A stretch of 43,908 bases of DNA, from the NCBI GenBank assembly GCA_029260935.1, contig JAJDCJ010000017.1, positions 1 through 43,908 on the forward strand, in the 5' to 3' direction. A program made the translations under genes and the position numbers. The stretch comes from Patescibacteria group bacterium (GTDB taxonomy: Bacteria; Patescibacteriota; Minisyncoccia; Phycocordibacterales; Phycocordibacteraceae). Each line of letters starts with the position of its first letter. Positions within the stretch are counted from its first letter, which is position 1. The notes beneath the pieces were generated by a model. The model did not search any database. It was not told where the DNA came from and worked only from the letters and a program-made list of their open reading frames with translations. Of the stretch, positions 8,441 to 16,083 are shown piece by piece.

Positions 8441-9277
8441 CTACTCTCCGTCGACAGTCTCATCAGGAGTTGGTTCAGATTCAGCCAAAAGAAAGACAAT
8501 ATCCGAGTAGGACACAAACGTATCACGGCTTTCTGCTCGCGAAACAGATGTACTAATACCTACAAGATTACCGAAGATATTTATCAGGGGCGCGCCCGGT
8601 GTGACACGTTCATTAATCGTAGTGTGAACTGAAGCAATAGAAAGTGACTCCTCGTCTTTGAGCACCTCTGTTAGCTGTCCTGTTCCGGAAAGTGTACTCA
8701 TCGCAACGCGATTACTGCGTGCGCCATAGAGTCCAATGAGTGTTTGTCCAAGTTTGAGTGAATTGTTATCAGCTGCAGTGAGTCCTTCAATTTCAAACCT
8801 TGCATCAGTGGCACTCAGAAAAGCAATACCTGCTTCAGGGATTTTTTCAACAACTTCATATAAATGTACACCATCTCCAAATGAAACAGCATGCACACCC
8901 TCAACCATCAGCAAGTCAGTAATAATCCTTCCATCTTTTACAAATGTTCCAAGAGCAATAATAGGAGTAGAGGTTGCCTCTCCTTCATGAATGCGTGCCA
9001 CCTTGCTAAATGAATCACTTATTGATTGTGTAATAAGGTCATCTTCTTTCACTACGATAGTTGTTTCTTTGGTAATAACAGAAGCCGCCTGCTGATTATC
9101 GCTTGGCACCACAGTTTCAATAGTGCGCTCAATAACACGATTAACCGTCTGAGTGATGGCTGGAGGTGCCTGTGCAAGAAGTGACACTGTTACAATACCT
9201 GTTGCAATTGACGTCACAAAAGAGACCAGTAGTACCAGTAATATTATTTGAGATTTTGTTAGTTCTTCAAGTTCCAT
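8441..9277 (-). CDS. Membrane-anchored trypsin-fold protein, probably catalytically dead
   Basis: 278 residues. One N-terminal transmembrane segment (IILLVLLVSFVTSIATGIVTVSLLA, about 10-34) and a helical linker precede a DegP/HtrA-like double-barrel domain of about 190 residues. In active relatives the His box reads like TNNHVV and the nucleophile box GNSGGPLVN. Here the equivalent segments read ITDLLMVEGV and TPGAPLINIFGNLVGIST, so both the catalytic His and Ser appear replaced while the fold-forming residues remain. The inference is a pseudoprotease with a binding or structural role in the envelope. TATAAT lies 7 nt before the ATG. The residue alignments are by eye. Confidence 0.7.
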   Translation of the reverse strand: MELEELTKSQIILLVLLVSFVTSIATGIVTVSLLAQAPPAITQTVNRVIERTIETVVPSDNQQAASVITKETTIVVKEDDLITQSISDSFSKVARIHEGEATSTPIIALGTFVKDGRIITDLLMVEGVHAVSFGDGVHLYEVVEKIPEAGIAFLSATDARFEIEGLTAADNNSLKLGQTLIGLYGARSNRVAMSTLSGTGQLTEVLKDEESLSIASVHTTINERVTPGAPLINIFGNLVGISTSVSRAESRDTFVSYSDIVFLLAESEPTPDETVDGE

Positions 9278-9284
9278 TGTGAGA

Positions 9285-9290
9285 ATTATA
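9285..9290 (-). promoter_or_regulatory. Putative -10 box of the trypsin-fold gene (leaderless)
   Basis: A consensus TATAAT on the minus strand ends 7 nt before the ATG at 9277. Confidence 0.55.
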
Positions 9291-9378
9291 CTATAAAAAT
9301 AACGACGAATGCATACGTAAGGGTATTCATGTGTTCATGGCGTACACTGAAAACGATAACATAAGTTTAATATATTTA

Positions 9379-10608
9379 TTAACTTTTGTCAAACGTCTGA
9401 ACCGTAATACACCTCTTAAGAGCCCGTAATACAAAATCTACCTCTGCTCTCGTGATGTTGGGTCCAAAACTAAACCGAATAGTGCCTTGTGCCGCCTCTT
9501 TTCCTCGACCTAACACCTTAACTGTGTGCGATATCTGACCCGAGGCAATACAGGCAGAGCGCGGTGAAACCGCAATTCCCTCTTTGTCTAGTAACACAGT
9601 AAGGTAGTCGCCATCAATTCCGGGGATAGAAATATGTACATTATTTGCAACACGATTCTTCACTCCTCCATTGACTAAAATTGTTGGAAGTTCCTTTTTA
9701 AGGTGCTCTAAGAAATAATCACGTAACATGGTTATTCTTTCCACACGTTCCTTTCTTCCTTTTTCAGCTAATTCAAATGCGACCATCATCCCATAAATAC
9801 CCGTGGTGTTTTGTGTTCCTGGTCTCAGTGTTCTTTCTTGAGAACCACCGCGTAACACCGGATCAATGGAAACAGATGAATGTTTGTAGAGGAGCCCCAC
9901 TCCTTTTGGCCCTAAAATTTTCTGTGCATCGTAGGTAATCATGTCCGCTCCAATATGCTCCGGAGAAACCGCAACATACAGTGGTGCCTGACTCGCGTCA
10001 GTATGCAATACAGGGAGTGAACTTTCAGGAACATACTGTTGATTTTTCTGTGACCTCTTTTTTTTATACTCCTCAAGCATATGTGCAATATCTCTCAATG
10101 GCTGTATCTGACCTATCTCTCCTTGAACGAGCGCTACTGACACCAAGGCCGTGTGTGGTGTAATTAACTCAGCAATACCGTGAGGGGTAATAGCACCATT
10201 TTCGTTAGGGTCTAGGCGAGAAACCGCAACGCCACGTCGCTCTAAGTCTTCAATGGGCTCAAGGACTGATGGGTGTTCAAAAGACGAAATAATAATATGC
10301 AAACTGTCGTAGGAGGCTCCTTTCCTCACGAGGTGTTCAATAAACCCGACAAGAGCTAAATTATTTGATTCTGTACCACTTCCCGTAAACAGAAGTGTTT
10401 CCGGGCGCGCCTTAAGGGCGCGCCCGATTCGCACCCGAGCGTCTTCAATCAACAGCGATGCCTTTCTTCCTTCCTTATGGGGCGCTGAGGGGTTACCAAA
10501 AAAACGAGAGGCGTATTTCATTGCCTTCTTTACACGAGGGTCAAGTGGCGTTGACGACGCATAGTCCATGTACACGCGCTTCTTGGAAAACAACATATAT
10601 CTTTTCAT
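9379..10608 (-). CDS. iscS: Cysteine desulfurase (IscS/NifS type)
   Basis: A PLP enzyme that takes sulfur from cysteine as a persulfide for tRNA thiolation and Fe-S assembly. Seen are MDYASSTPLDPRV near the N-terminus, TGSGTESNNLAL (PLP phosphate), H112 in SSFEHPSV (stacks on PLP), the PLP lysine K230 in DAQKILGPKGVG, and the catalytic Cys353 in SPRSACIASG. The residue before the lysine is Gln instead of the His common in this family. At 409 residues it is slightly long, with an insertion around KKKRSQKNQQYVPESS. No iscU or suf genes lie nearby, which is compatible with a tRNA-thiolation role. It is divergent from the DUF4446 gene. Confidence 0.92.
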   Translation of the reverse strand: MKRYMLFSKKRVYMDYASSTPLDPRVKKAMKYASRFFGNPSAPHKEGRKASLLIEDARVRIGRALKARPETLLFTGSGTESNNLALVGFIEHLVRKGASYDSLHIIISSFEHPSVLEPIEDLERRGVAVSRLDPNENGAITPHGIAELITPHTALVSVALVQGEIGQIQPLRDIAHMLEEYKKKRSQKNQQYVPESSLPVLHTDASQAPLYVAVSPEHIGADMITYDAQKILGPKGVGLLYKHSSVSIDPVLRGGSQERTLRPGTQNTTGIYGMMVAFELAEKGRKERVERITMLRDYFLEHLKKELPTILVNGGVKNRVANNVHISIPGIDGDYLTVLLDKEGIAVSPRSACIASGQISHTVKVLGRGKEAAQGTIRFSFGPNITRAEVDFVLRALKRCITVQTFDKS

Positions 10609-10628
10609 TGTAACTGAAAAAAAGATTG

Positions 10629-10634
10629 TATACT
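10629..10634 (+). promoter_or_regulatory. Putative -10 box of the DUF4446-infB-rbfA operon (leaderless)
   Basis: TATACT ends 6 nt before the ATG at 10641. A weak TTGTAA lies 15 bp upstream. Confidence 0.5.
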
Positions 10635-10640
10635 AAACAC

Positions 10641-11144
10641 ATGGAAAACATAGAGAGCAATGAAATTTTATCCCTAATACTCAACGCGATCTATAGCGAA
10701 TCCCCTCTAGTGCTCACCCTACTTTTTCTCGTACTTATATTAGCGCTCTATTCTTTTTTTCTTTCTCGCCGTATCTATAAACTCACCGCCGGCAAAAACG
10801 GACAATCCCTTGAATCACACATCCACAACACCGCAGAACGAGTTGAGGTACTTGAGCGTGCCGCCCACCACACTTCAAAAAACATTACCGAAATTAATAC
10901 CCGCCTTGAGGGCAGTGTCCGAGGGCTTGCGATTAAACGCTTTGACCCATTCCAACAACAAGGTGGCCAACAAAGTTTTGCTCTTGCTCTTTTAAATGAA
11001 CATGGCTCTGGTGCAGTTATTTCAGGTATTCATGTTCGCGACAATGTTCGTGTGTACGCAAAAGAAATCACCAACTTTACATCAAAACACGAACTCTCAG
11101 AAGAAGAACAAGGCGCCATACAACAAGCAAAAATGGAGCTTTAG
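10641..11144 (+). CDS. DUF4446 family membrane protein
   Basis: 167 residues of unknown function. One transmembrane helix (LVLTLLFLVLILALYSFFLS, about 23-42) is followed by a coiled-coil-like stretch (HIHNTAERVEVLERAAHHTS) and a C-terminal domain with KRFDPFQQQGGQQSFALALL, VRVYAKEITN and the closing ELSEEEQGAIQQA. That set is characteristic of DUF4446. The ATG at 10641 is preferred over one 15 nt upstream because TATACT lies 6 nt before it, and the upstream codon would overlap that promoter. It leads an apparent operon with infB (50 bp gap) and rbfA. Confidence 0.85.
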   Translation: MENIESNEILSLILNAIYSESPLVLTLLFLVLILALYSFFLSRRIYKLTAGKNGQSLESHIHNTAERVEVLERAAHHTSKNITEINTRLEGSVRGLAIKRFDPFQQQGGQQSFALALLNEHGSGAVISGIHVRDNVRVYAKEITNFTSKHELSEEEQGAIQQAKMEL

Positions 11145-11194
11145 TAGCAAAAACCTATTTGCGTTTAAGGCCTGTCCGTGGTTTGCTTTAGTTT

Positions 11195-12676
11195 ATGTCA
11201 GAGAAAAGCTCAAAACATATCCAACCAGTGGTGGCAGTCGTTGGTCACATTGACCATGGCAAAACATCTCTTTTGGACTATATCCGCAAAAGCAAGGTTG
11301 CAGAACGCGAAACTGGTGGTATTACACAGCGTATTTCAGCATACGAGATAGAACATACTCAGAAAGAGAATGATACTCCCCGCCCTATTACATTTATTGA
11401 TACTCCAGGCCACGAAGCATTTCAAGAAATGCGCCGACGAGGTACTTCAGCTGCCGACATTGCTATTTTGGTGATCGCCGCTGACGATGGCGTAAAGCCA
11501 CAGACACTTGAAGCGTGGAATGCAATCACCACCGCAGGTATTCCTTTTATTGTTGCTTTCACTAAAATAGACAAAGACACTGCACACATTGGGCGCGCGA
11601 AGGAAAGTGCACTGAAAGAAGGTATCTACCTTGAAGGGCTCGGTGGCACTATTCCGTGGGTAGGCGTCTCTCCGAAATCAGGAGATGGAGTTTCAGAGCT
11701 TCTTGATCTTATTCTATTAGTGACTGACCTAGAAGAGATTCATTGCAATCCCTCGCTTCCCGCCCGTGCCATTGTGATTGAGTCTTCACGAGACCCAAAA
11801 ACAGGTGTTTCTGCAACGGTCATTGTGCGCGATGGCACCTTTACCGTAGGTTCATGCACCGTTGCCGACGACACATGGGCACCACTGCGCGCCATTGAAG
11901 ATGCACATGGCACCAAAGTAAAAGAAGTAAGGTGTGGTAAACCTGCCTTCATCACTGGCTTTTCAAAAGAGCCACGAGTAGGAAGCGAATTAGTAGTGGT
12001 TGCTTCTAAAAAAGAGGCGGAAGCTCTTGCCAAAGAAGGTGAAAAGCCACTCGCACAACAAAAAACATTGGACGAGAATAAAAAATGTGTCCGACTTCTT
12101 CTGAAAGCAGATACTGCCGGCTCCATAGAGGCGCTTGAATTTGAATTAAAGAAAATACCTCAGGAAAACGCTGAGTTTTTAATAGTGCAGAAAGGTGCAG
12201 GGGCGATATCAGAAAACGACGTACGCTCTCTCGTAGGGTTTGAAAACGCCATTGTCCTTGGTTTTAATGTTGGTGTTGATGCCTCCGCCAAAGACCTCGC
12301 TGAGAGGCAACATATAAAAATTGAAACGCGTCCTATTATTTATGAATTGACCGAGTGGCTTACTGAAGAAATAGAAAAGATTGCCCCACCGGCAGTTGAA
12401 CCGTCTCTACTTGGTGTCGCTAAAATAATAAAACACTTCTCCACTTCAGGAAATAAACACGTCGTTGGAGGAAAGGTTCAGGAAGGCACCATAAAATTAA
12501 GTGCATCAGTTACTATTATCCGCAGAGATATAGAAGTAGGGACTGGAAAAATCGTAAACCTACAATCACAGAAGTCAGACATTGATTCACTTTCAGAGGG
12601 TATGGAGTTTGGTGCACAAATTGAAACAAAATCAGACCTTGCAGGAGGCGATCGTATAGAAATACGAAGTGTATAA
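11195..12676 (+). CDS. infB: Translation initiation factor IF-2 (short form)
   Basis: The GTPase that brings fMet-tRNA to the 30S subunit. The G domain begins almost at the N-terminus: G1 VGHIDHGKT (16-24), G3 DTPGHEAF, G4 in FTKIDK, followed by domain II, domain III (LLKADTAGSIEALEFEL) and the C2 domain near VFR-like RDIEVGTGKI. Only about 10 residues precede the G domain, so the long N-terminal region of most bacterial IF-2 proteins is absent. At 493 residues the protein is minimal but has the complete core. It sits directly against rbfA with no gap. Confidence 0.95.
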   Translation: MSEKSSKHIQPVVAVVGHIDHGKTSLLDYIRKSKVAERETGGITQRISAYEIEHTQKENDTPRPITFIDTPGHEAFQEMRRRGTSAADIAILVIAADDGVKPQTLEAWNAITTAGIPFIVAFTKIDKDTAHIGRAKESALKEGIYLEGLGGTIPWVGVSPKSGDGVSELLDLILLVTDLEEIHCNPSLPARAIVIESSRDPKTGVSATVIVRDGTFTVGSCTVADDTWAPLRAIEDAHGTKVKEVRCGKPAFITGFSKEPRVGSELVVVASKKEAEALAKEGEKPLAQQKTLDENKKCVRLLLKADTAGSIEALEFELKKIPQENAEFLIVQKGAGAISENDVRSLVGFENAIVLGFNVGVDASAKDLAERQHIKIETRPIIYELTEWLTEEIEKIAPPAVEPSLLGVAKIIKHFSTSGNKHVVGGKVQEGTIKLSASVTIIRRDIEVGTGKIVNLQSQKSDIDSLSEGMEFGAQIETKSDLAGGDRIEIRSV

Positions 12677-13000
12677 ATGAGAGAGCGTGTTATTGAAACA
12701 CTAAGAAAAGCGGCGTCTGAGTTTATAAACCTAGAGTCAAACCGTCGCTCAATGATCACAGTGACCAAAGTAACTGTAGACCGTCGCGGTGGGCGCGCGT
12801 ATGTTTTTGTGAGTGTATTGCCGGAAAAAGATACGCACGCGGCTACCGATTTTCTCAACCGACAGCGTGACGAGTTTAGACAGTATTTAAAAAAGAATAC
12901 ACGACTTCATATGTTGCCACGCATCATCTTTATGGCAGACCCAGTTATTGGCGGAACCATAGAACCTGTTGCGCAAGATACTCCTGAGGAAGAGGAATAA
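12677..13000 (+). CDS. rbfA: Ribosome-binding factor A
   Basis: A 107-residue KH-type 30S maturation and cold-adaptation factor. Family features visible are RVIETLRKAASEFIN, MITVTKVTVDRRGGRAYVFVSV and the LPRIIFMADP strand. The ATG follows the infB stop codon immediately, so the two are translationally coupled. The pairing of infB and rbfA is the classical order. An acidic tail ends the protein. Confidence 0.92.
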   Translation: MRERVIETLRKAASEFINLESNRRSMITVTKVTVDRRGGRAYVFVSVLPEKDTHAATDFLNRQRDEFRQYLKKNTRLHMLPRIIFMADPVIGGTIEPVAQDTPEEEE

Positions 13001-13094
13001 CCAAGAAGATACGCAAAACGTACTTTATTTGTTACACTCTCAATACCTATAGTCTTGAGCTGTATGGGCGCTCATCAAAACGATTAGGTACCAC

Positions 13095-13166
13095 GGCCAC
13101 GTGGCGAAGTGGAAACGCAGGGGTCTGCAAAACCTCGACGCGCGGGTTCGATTCCCGCCGTGGCCT
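13095..13166 (+). tRNA. tRNA-Cys (anticodon GCA)
   Basis: Acceptor GGCCACG with CGTGGCC, discriminator T (expected for Cys), anticodon loop CTGCAAA closed by GGGGT/ACCTC, T-arm GCGGGTTCGATTCCCGC. CCA is not encoded. Confidence 0.95.
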
Positions 13167-13607
13167 CAAAAAAATACGACAGTATTTTCTTTGGGCGCGG
13201 AGCACGTAAACTGCTTTACGTGCGGCGGGAATCGAAAGCCGCAGCCATATCGCTTTGCGATGGCGAGGCCGGGTAGGAGCCACTTAGGATGTTACGACTA
13301 GGGGGAGTAACATCCTTAGTGAGCTGACGCCGATTCCCGCCGTGGCCTCACGACAAAAAACGACACCTGCGTGTCGTTTTGCTGTACGTGAGGCAGCCGG
13401 AAGCATATTTCTTTTTCACTGTATTCATGGTGAAAAAGAAAAGCTGAGGCGGGGCCGAGCGCACTTAGTGTTTTAGAAGCGAAGCGAACTAAAACACTTA
13501 GTGACGAGTGGCCTCAAAATAAACGGTATCTGTGACCGATGCGTGCCGAGCAGAGCGAGGACACTTCCCGCTATATTAAATGGCCTCCAATTTAAACGGT
13601 ATCTGTG
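13167..13607 (+). repeat. Tandem tRNA-tail elements downstream of tRNA-Cys
   Basis: The tRNA-Cys tail 13149-13168 recurs identically at 13331-13350 and in shortened form at about 13507 and 13581. An antisense copy (CGGCGGGAATCGAA) sits at 13223-13236. Large hairpins with CACTTAG ends lie at 13281-13322 and about 13462-13505 (the latter with the shared GAAGCGAAGCGAACT loop). A terminator-like AAACGACACCTGCGTGTCGTTTT stem follows the second tail copy. TAAACGGTATCTGTG occurs twice (13520-13534, 13593-13607). The 36-nt block 13534-13569 is identical to 838-873. It appears to be three to four degenerating units. Confidence 0.82.
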
Positions 13608-13623
13608 TTATTTTAGTAACGAT

Positions 13624-13705
13624 GCCGGGGTGATGGAATGGTAGACATAGGGGACTTAAAATCCCCGGGCCCTAGGCCGTGTGGGTTCGAGTCCCACTCC
13701 CGGCA
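13624..13705 (+). tRNA. tRNA-Leu (anticodon TAA)
   Basis: Class II cloverleaf with acceptor GCCGGGG and TCCCGGC, discriminator A, anticodon loop CTTAAAA closed by GGGGA/TCCCC, a long variable arm and T-arm GTGGGTTCGAGTCCCAC. CCA is not encoded. Confidence 0.96.
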
Positions 13706-13927
13706 CAAAATAAACGAGCGCGATGCGGAGCATTGCGTGACTATTATTTTTGGCCACGGCGGGAATCGAAGAGAGGCTACTGCGAAGCCCGCGAGCATAC
13801 GCGGTAGGAGCCGACGGGGTCGAGGGTACTTACTATTTTATGAGCAACGCGAAGTAAAATAGTTAGTACCGGTGACCGACCCCCACTCCCGGCACAAAAA
13901 ACTGGATGCGCATGCATCCAGTTTTTT
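13706..13927 (+). repeat. Mosaic tRNA-tail element downstream of tRNA-Leu(TAA)
   Basis: The first hairpin (CAAAATAA with TTATTTTTG and an inner GCGATGC/GCATTGC stem) matches the tRNA-Leu(CAA) element. The antisense segment 13752-13770 is the exact 19-nt complement of the tRNA-Cys tail (13148-13166) and does not match this Leu tRNA. The core 13768-13822 matches 731-785 with one mismatch. A hairpin (GTACTTACTATTTTA and complement) lies at 13826-13870. The Leu(TAA) tail recurs at 13882-13899 (as 13693-13710) and ends in a terminator hairpin ACTGGATGCG/TGCATCCAGTTTTTTA. Confidence 0.82.
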
Positions 13928-14173
13928 ATTTTGTGTGTAGGCCGGAGAACTCCCAACCACTCGCTTCGCTTATGTGCTGGGGAGAGGCTCGGTCACGAGT
14001 CACTAAATATTTTATTCCTCCGCGTCATAAAATACTAAGTGCTCGCGACCCCGACTCAGCGACAAGCACTCGTCGTACCTCCTCGTCTTGTATACCGCCT
14101 CCGTCTTTCGAGTCCTCTCCCAGCAGTAAAATAATAAAACTGAATGCATGCGCATCCAGTTTTTTATTTTATG
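13928..14173 (-). repeat. tRNA-tail element downstream of tRNA-Leu(TAG)
   Basis: Reading leftward from the tRNA there is a terminator hairpin (14138-14165, CTGGATGCGCATGCATTCAG type). The antisense tail on the plus strand is at 14107-14126 (TTCGAGTCCTCTCCCAGCAG). A hairpin at 14001-14041 has CACTTAGTATTTTATGACG and its complement. The tail recurs in sense at 13971-13987 (as 14170-14186). The elements of the two convergent Leu tRNAs meet at about 13927 and share near-identical terminator stems. Confidence 0.8.
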
Positions 14174-14254
14174 TGCTGGGGAGAGGACTCGAACCTCCAC
14201 GCCCGAAGGCACCTGCTCCTAAGGCAGGCGTGTCTACCATTTCACCACCCCAGC
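14174..14254 (-). tRNA. tRNA-Leu (anticodon TAG)
   Basis: Minus-strand class II cloverleaf: acceptor GCTGGGG and CCCCAGC, discriminator A, anticodon loop CTTAGGA closed by CCTGC/GCAGG, a long variable arm and T-arm with GGTTCGAGTCC. CCA is not encoded. Confidence 0.95.
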
Positions 14255-14340
14255 AATGTGCATACTGTAGCAAATTATTTTAAATTTGTCGTCAGTTATT
14301 TTTCTATATATGTTCCCATAGAACAACATTGTAATCCCAT

Positions 14341-14368
14341 CAACCTACTATGATTAATCATAGTAGGT
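14341..14368. repeat. Palindrome repeat, copy 2
   Basis: A perfect palindrome at 14343-14368 with arms ACCTACTATGATT. The 25 nt 14341-14365 are identical to 2582-2606. It lies at the distal side of the tRNA-Lys tail array, matching the position of copy 1 relative to tRNA-Trp. Confidence 0.75.
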
Positions 14369-14419
14369 ACTTCTTTTTGTCGCCTTAAATGTTAAGAAAT
14401 TAGGATAACCATATGGGGG

Positions 14420-15064
14420 CAAACAAGTGGCTAAGCAAAGCATTTTGCTTGCATGTCGTCACGAATAATTATTCGTCAGCCGCTCGCAATTTCCACGCGA
14501 CCAATTTCTCTTATGAGTCAGACGAATTAGAGAAATGGAAGTACTCCTGTGGTGACCCCAGCTCGCCCGGCTCTGCCGGGCTGCGCCTCGGACATGTACA
14601 AAAAAACAGCACGCAGGTCGTCTTGTCGCCACCAGTCACTAAGTAGAATGTTTCGCTACGCTCACATTCTACTAAGTGCTGTCGGCCCCGCTTCGCCCGG
14701 CCCCGCCGGGCGCCTCGGACATGTACAAAAAAACAGCACGCAGGGCAGGTCTTTGTGTACTTGTCGTCACAAGTTGCTAAGTATTTTAGAGCGCTTCGCT
14801 TCTAAAATACTAAGCACTCGCGACCCCAGCTCGCCCGGCCCCGCCGGGCTGCGCCTCGGACATGTACGCGAAAACGCCAAGTGGTTTATGTTTCGGTCAC
14901 CACCGGTTTCTAAGTATTTTAGAGCATTTCATTTCTAAAATACTAAGAACCTTTGGTCTGGGCTCGGCTTTTCTTTTTCACCTTGAACTCAAGTGAAAAA
15001 GAAATAGAGCCTGCGCCTCGGACATGTACGCGAAAACGCCAAGCAGTTGGCGTTTTCTGTCATG
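14420..15064 (-). repeat. Tandem array of tRNA-tail units downstream of tRNA-Lys
   Basis: Four copies of the plus-strand motif GCGCCTCGGACATGTAC lie at 14583, 14710, 14851 and 15013. Each is followed on the plus strand by a terminator-type stem (AAAACAGCACGCAGG or GCGAAAACGCCAAG). Most are also linked to a GC-rich CCCGGC/GCCGGG stem and a large hairpin: 14637-14678 (TAGAATGT arms), 14775-14815 and 14908-14947 (TAAGTATTTTAGA arms). In the unit nearest the tRNA, GGACATG from the tRNA end pairs with CATGTCC, so the acceptor tail is part of the hairpin. A fifth, eroded unit extends to about 14420. No coding capacity is evident. Confidence 0.83.
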
Positions 15065-15137
15065 TCCGCCCTCTAGGACTTGAACCTAGGACCATCTCCT
15101 TAAGAGGGAGCTGCTCTACCAACTGAGCTAAGGGCGG
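15065..15137 (-). tRNA. tRNA-Lys (anticodon CTT)
   Basis: Minus-strand cloverleaf: acceptor CCGCCCT with AGGGCGG, discriminator A, D-arm GCTCAGTTGGTAGAGC, anticodon loop CTCTTAA, T-arm CTAGGTTCAAGTCCTAG. The first anticodon-stem pair (27-43) looks like a G-A mismatch. CCA is not encoded. Confidence 0.93.
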
Positions 15138-15206
15138 ATATGTACCGCCAGAAAACAAACCAGCGGAGTGTTACTACTGTAGCAAATTGCACTATTTATT
15201 CAAACA

Positions 15207-15464
15207 CTAGCGAGGTAAACCAACTCCAAATGTTGCGGTAACAACGGTAAGAATACCGAATACCGCGCTCATGATAAACAAACCAATGAATCCGTAAAGT
15301 AAGTTCTTCTTTCCTTCATCGCGCTTGGAGGCATCATCTGAGTTAAGAATAAACTGCGCAGCGCCGTACACGAAAAATGCCAGAGCAAGAGCAAACAAAA
15401 GCCCAATCAGAGGATTGATAATGTCCCGTACAACATTGCCTATAAAAACGAATAGAACTTCCAT
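15207..15464 (-). CDS. T4SS-pilin-like two-helix membrane protein
   Basis: 85 residues with two hydrophobic helices (IINPLIGLLFALALAFFVYG, about 15-34, and LLYGFIGLFIMSAVFGILTVV, about 55-75). They are separated by a charged loop, SDDASKRDEGKKN. This layout (helix, Asn/Ser-rich turn, KRDEGK-type basic loop, helix) is shared with the proteins at 15693 and 16084 and, more loosely, at 16556 and 3238. They are probably paralogs of the TrbC/VirB2-like pilin family that is common in CPR genomes. It is last in a minus-strand run of four closely spaced small genes. Confidence 0.75.
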   Translation of the reverse strand: MEVLFVFIGNVVRDIINPLIGLLFALALAFFVYGAAQFILNSDDASKRDEGKKNLLYGFIGLFIMSAVFGILTVVTATFGVGLPR

Positions 15465-15471
15465 ACTTTTT

Positions 15472-15687
15472 TTATTTTAAATTAACTGCCGGCACTTCAG
15501 GAACATTAGATCCACCGGAGATATTTCGCACAATTGACCCGACAAGGAATGCAACAACAATGAGAGCGAGTACGAGCGCAAGTACTATATATACCCGGGA
15601 AGAATGCGACCTGCGCGATAAATCACCCAATGCATCGGCAGGTCGCGGTGCCTCTTTTGAAGAATCAGTGGTGTGCTCTTCCCGCAC
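15472..15687 (-). CDS. Small single-pass membrane protein (hypothetical)
   Basis: 71 residues: an acidic, Ser-rich N-terminal segment (EEHTTDSSKEAPRPADALGD), a basic patch SRRSHSSR, one transmembrane helix (VYIVLALVLALIVVAFLVGS, about 32-51) and a short tail. The start codon is GTG, 5 nt after the stop of the upstream pilin-like gene, and it ends 7 nt before the next pilin-like gene, so the three are probably co-translated. No family is recognised. It may be an assembly partner of the neighbouring pilin-like proteins. Confidence 0.65.
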   Translation of the reverse strand: MREEHTTDSSKEAPRPADALGDLSRRSHSSRVYIVLALVLALIVVAFLVGSIVRNISGGSNVPEVPAVNLK

Positions 15688-15692
15688 AAACC

Positions 15693-15986
15693 TTAGTTAG
15701 TCTGACCACTTCTCACGTCAACAACAGGTACATTGATGGTATTGTCGTCAAGGTCAAAAGTGTCGCGTACGACGTTTACAATACCCCATACCGATACCAT
15801 CACGAAAAGTGCAATAATGCCCCAAATCATAATATTGCGCCCCTCATCACGCTTGTCCTTGTTACCCGAGTTAAGAACAAAAGTAGCCAACCCCCAGAAA
15901 AAGTAAAGGAGCGCAAGCGCTACCACGATAGGGGTTGCAAGGTTAATTAAGTCACCGAACACATCCAATATGCCGAAAAGATCCAT
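15693..15986 (-). CDS. T4SS-pilin-like two-helix membrane protein
   Basis: 97 residues. Helix 1 (TPIVVALALLYFFWGLATFVL) is followed by NSGNKDKRDEGRN and helix 2 (IMIWGIIALFVMVSVWGIVNVV), then an acidic tail. The ALLYFFWG and KRDEGR motifs are nearly the same as in the protein at 16084 (ALLYFFWG, DERKKGK), so a recent paralogous expansion is likely. A function in a surface appendage or DNA-uptake machine is inferred from the family only. Confidence 0.75.
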   Translation of the reverse strand: MDLFGILDVFGDLINLATPIVVALALLYFFWGLATFVLNSGNKDKRDEGRNIMIWGIIALFVMVSVWGIVNVVRDTFDLDDNTINVPVVDVRSGQTN

Positions 15987-16083
15987 AAGTTTATTTTAAT
16001 ATATTAATTATTTTTATACCCCGTCAGTATAACATTTTGAACACTCAAAATCGGTACACAAAAATCGTGTGTGGATAGTCACT

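Noticed and set aside
13167-14173. Integron attC cassette array
   Set aside because: Units lack genes and the attC core sites (RYYYAAC/GTTRRRY pairs) were not seen. No tyrosine integron integrase is present.
14012-14938. Several frames of 60-130 codons in the tRNA-Leu/tRNA-Lys repeat region
   Set aside because: They are translations of hairpin repeats and tRNA sequence, on both strands, without starts or domains.
14420-15064. CRISPR array
   Set aside because: Repeats are longer and irregularly spaced (127-162 nt), the intervening sequence is itself repetitive and hairpin-forming, and no cas genes are present.
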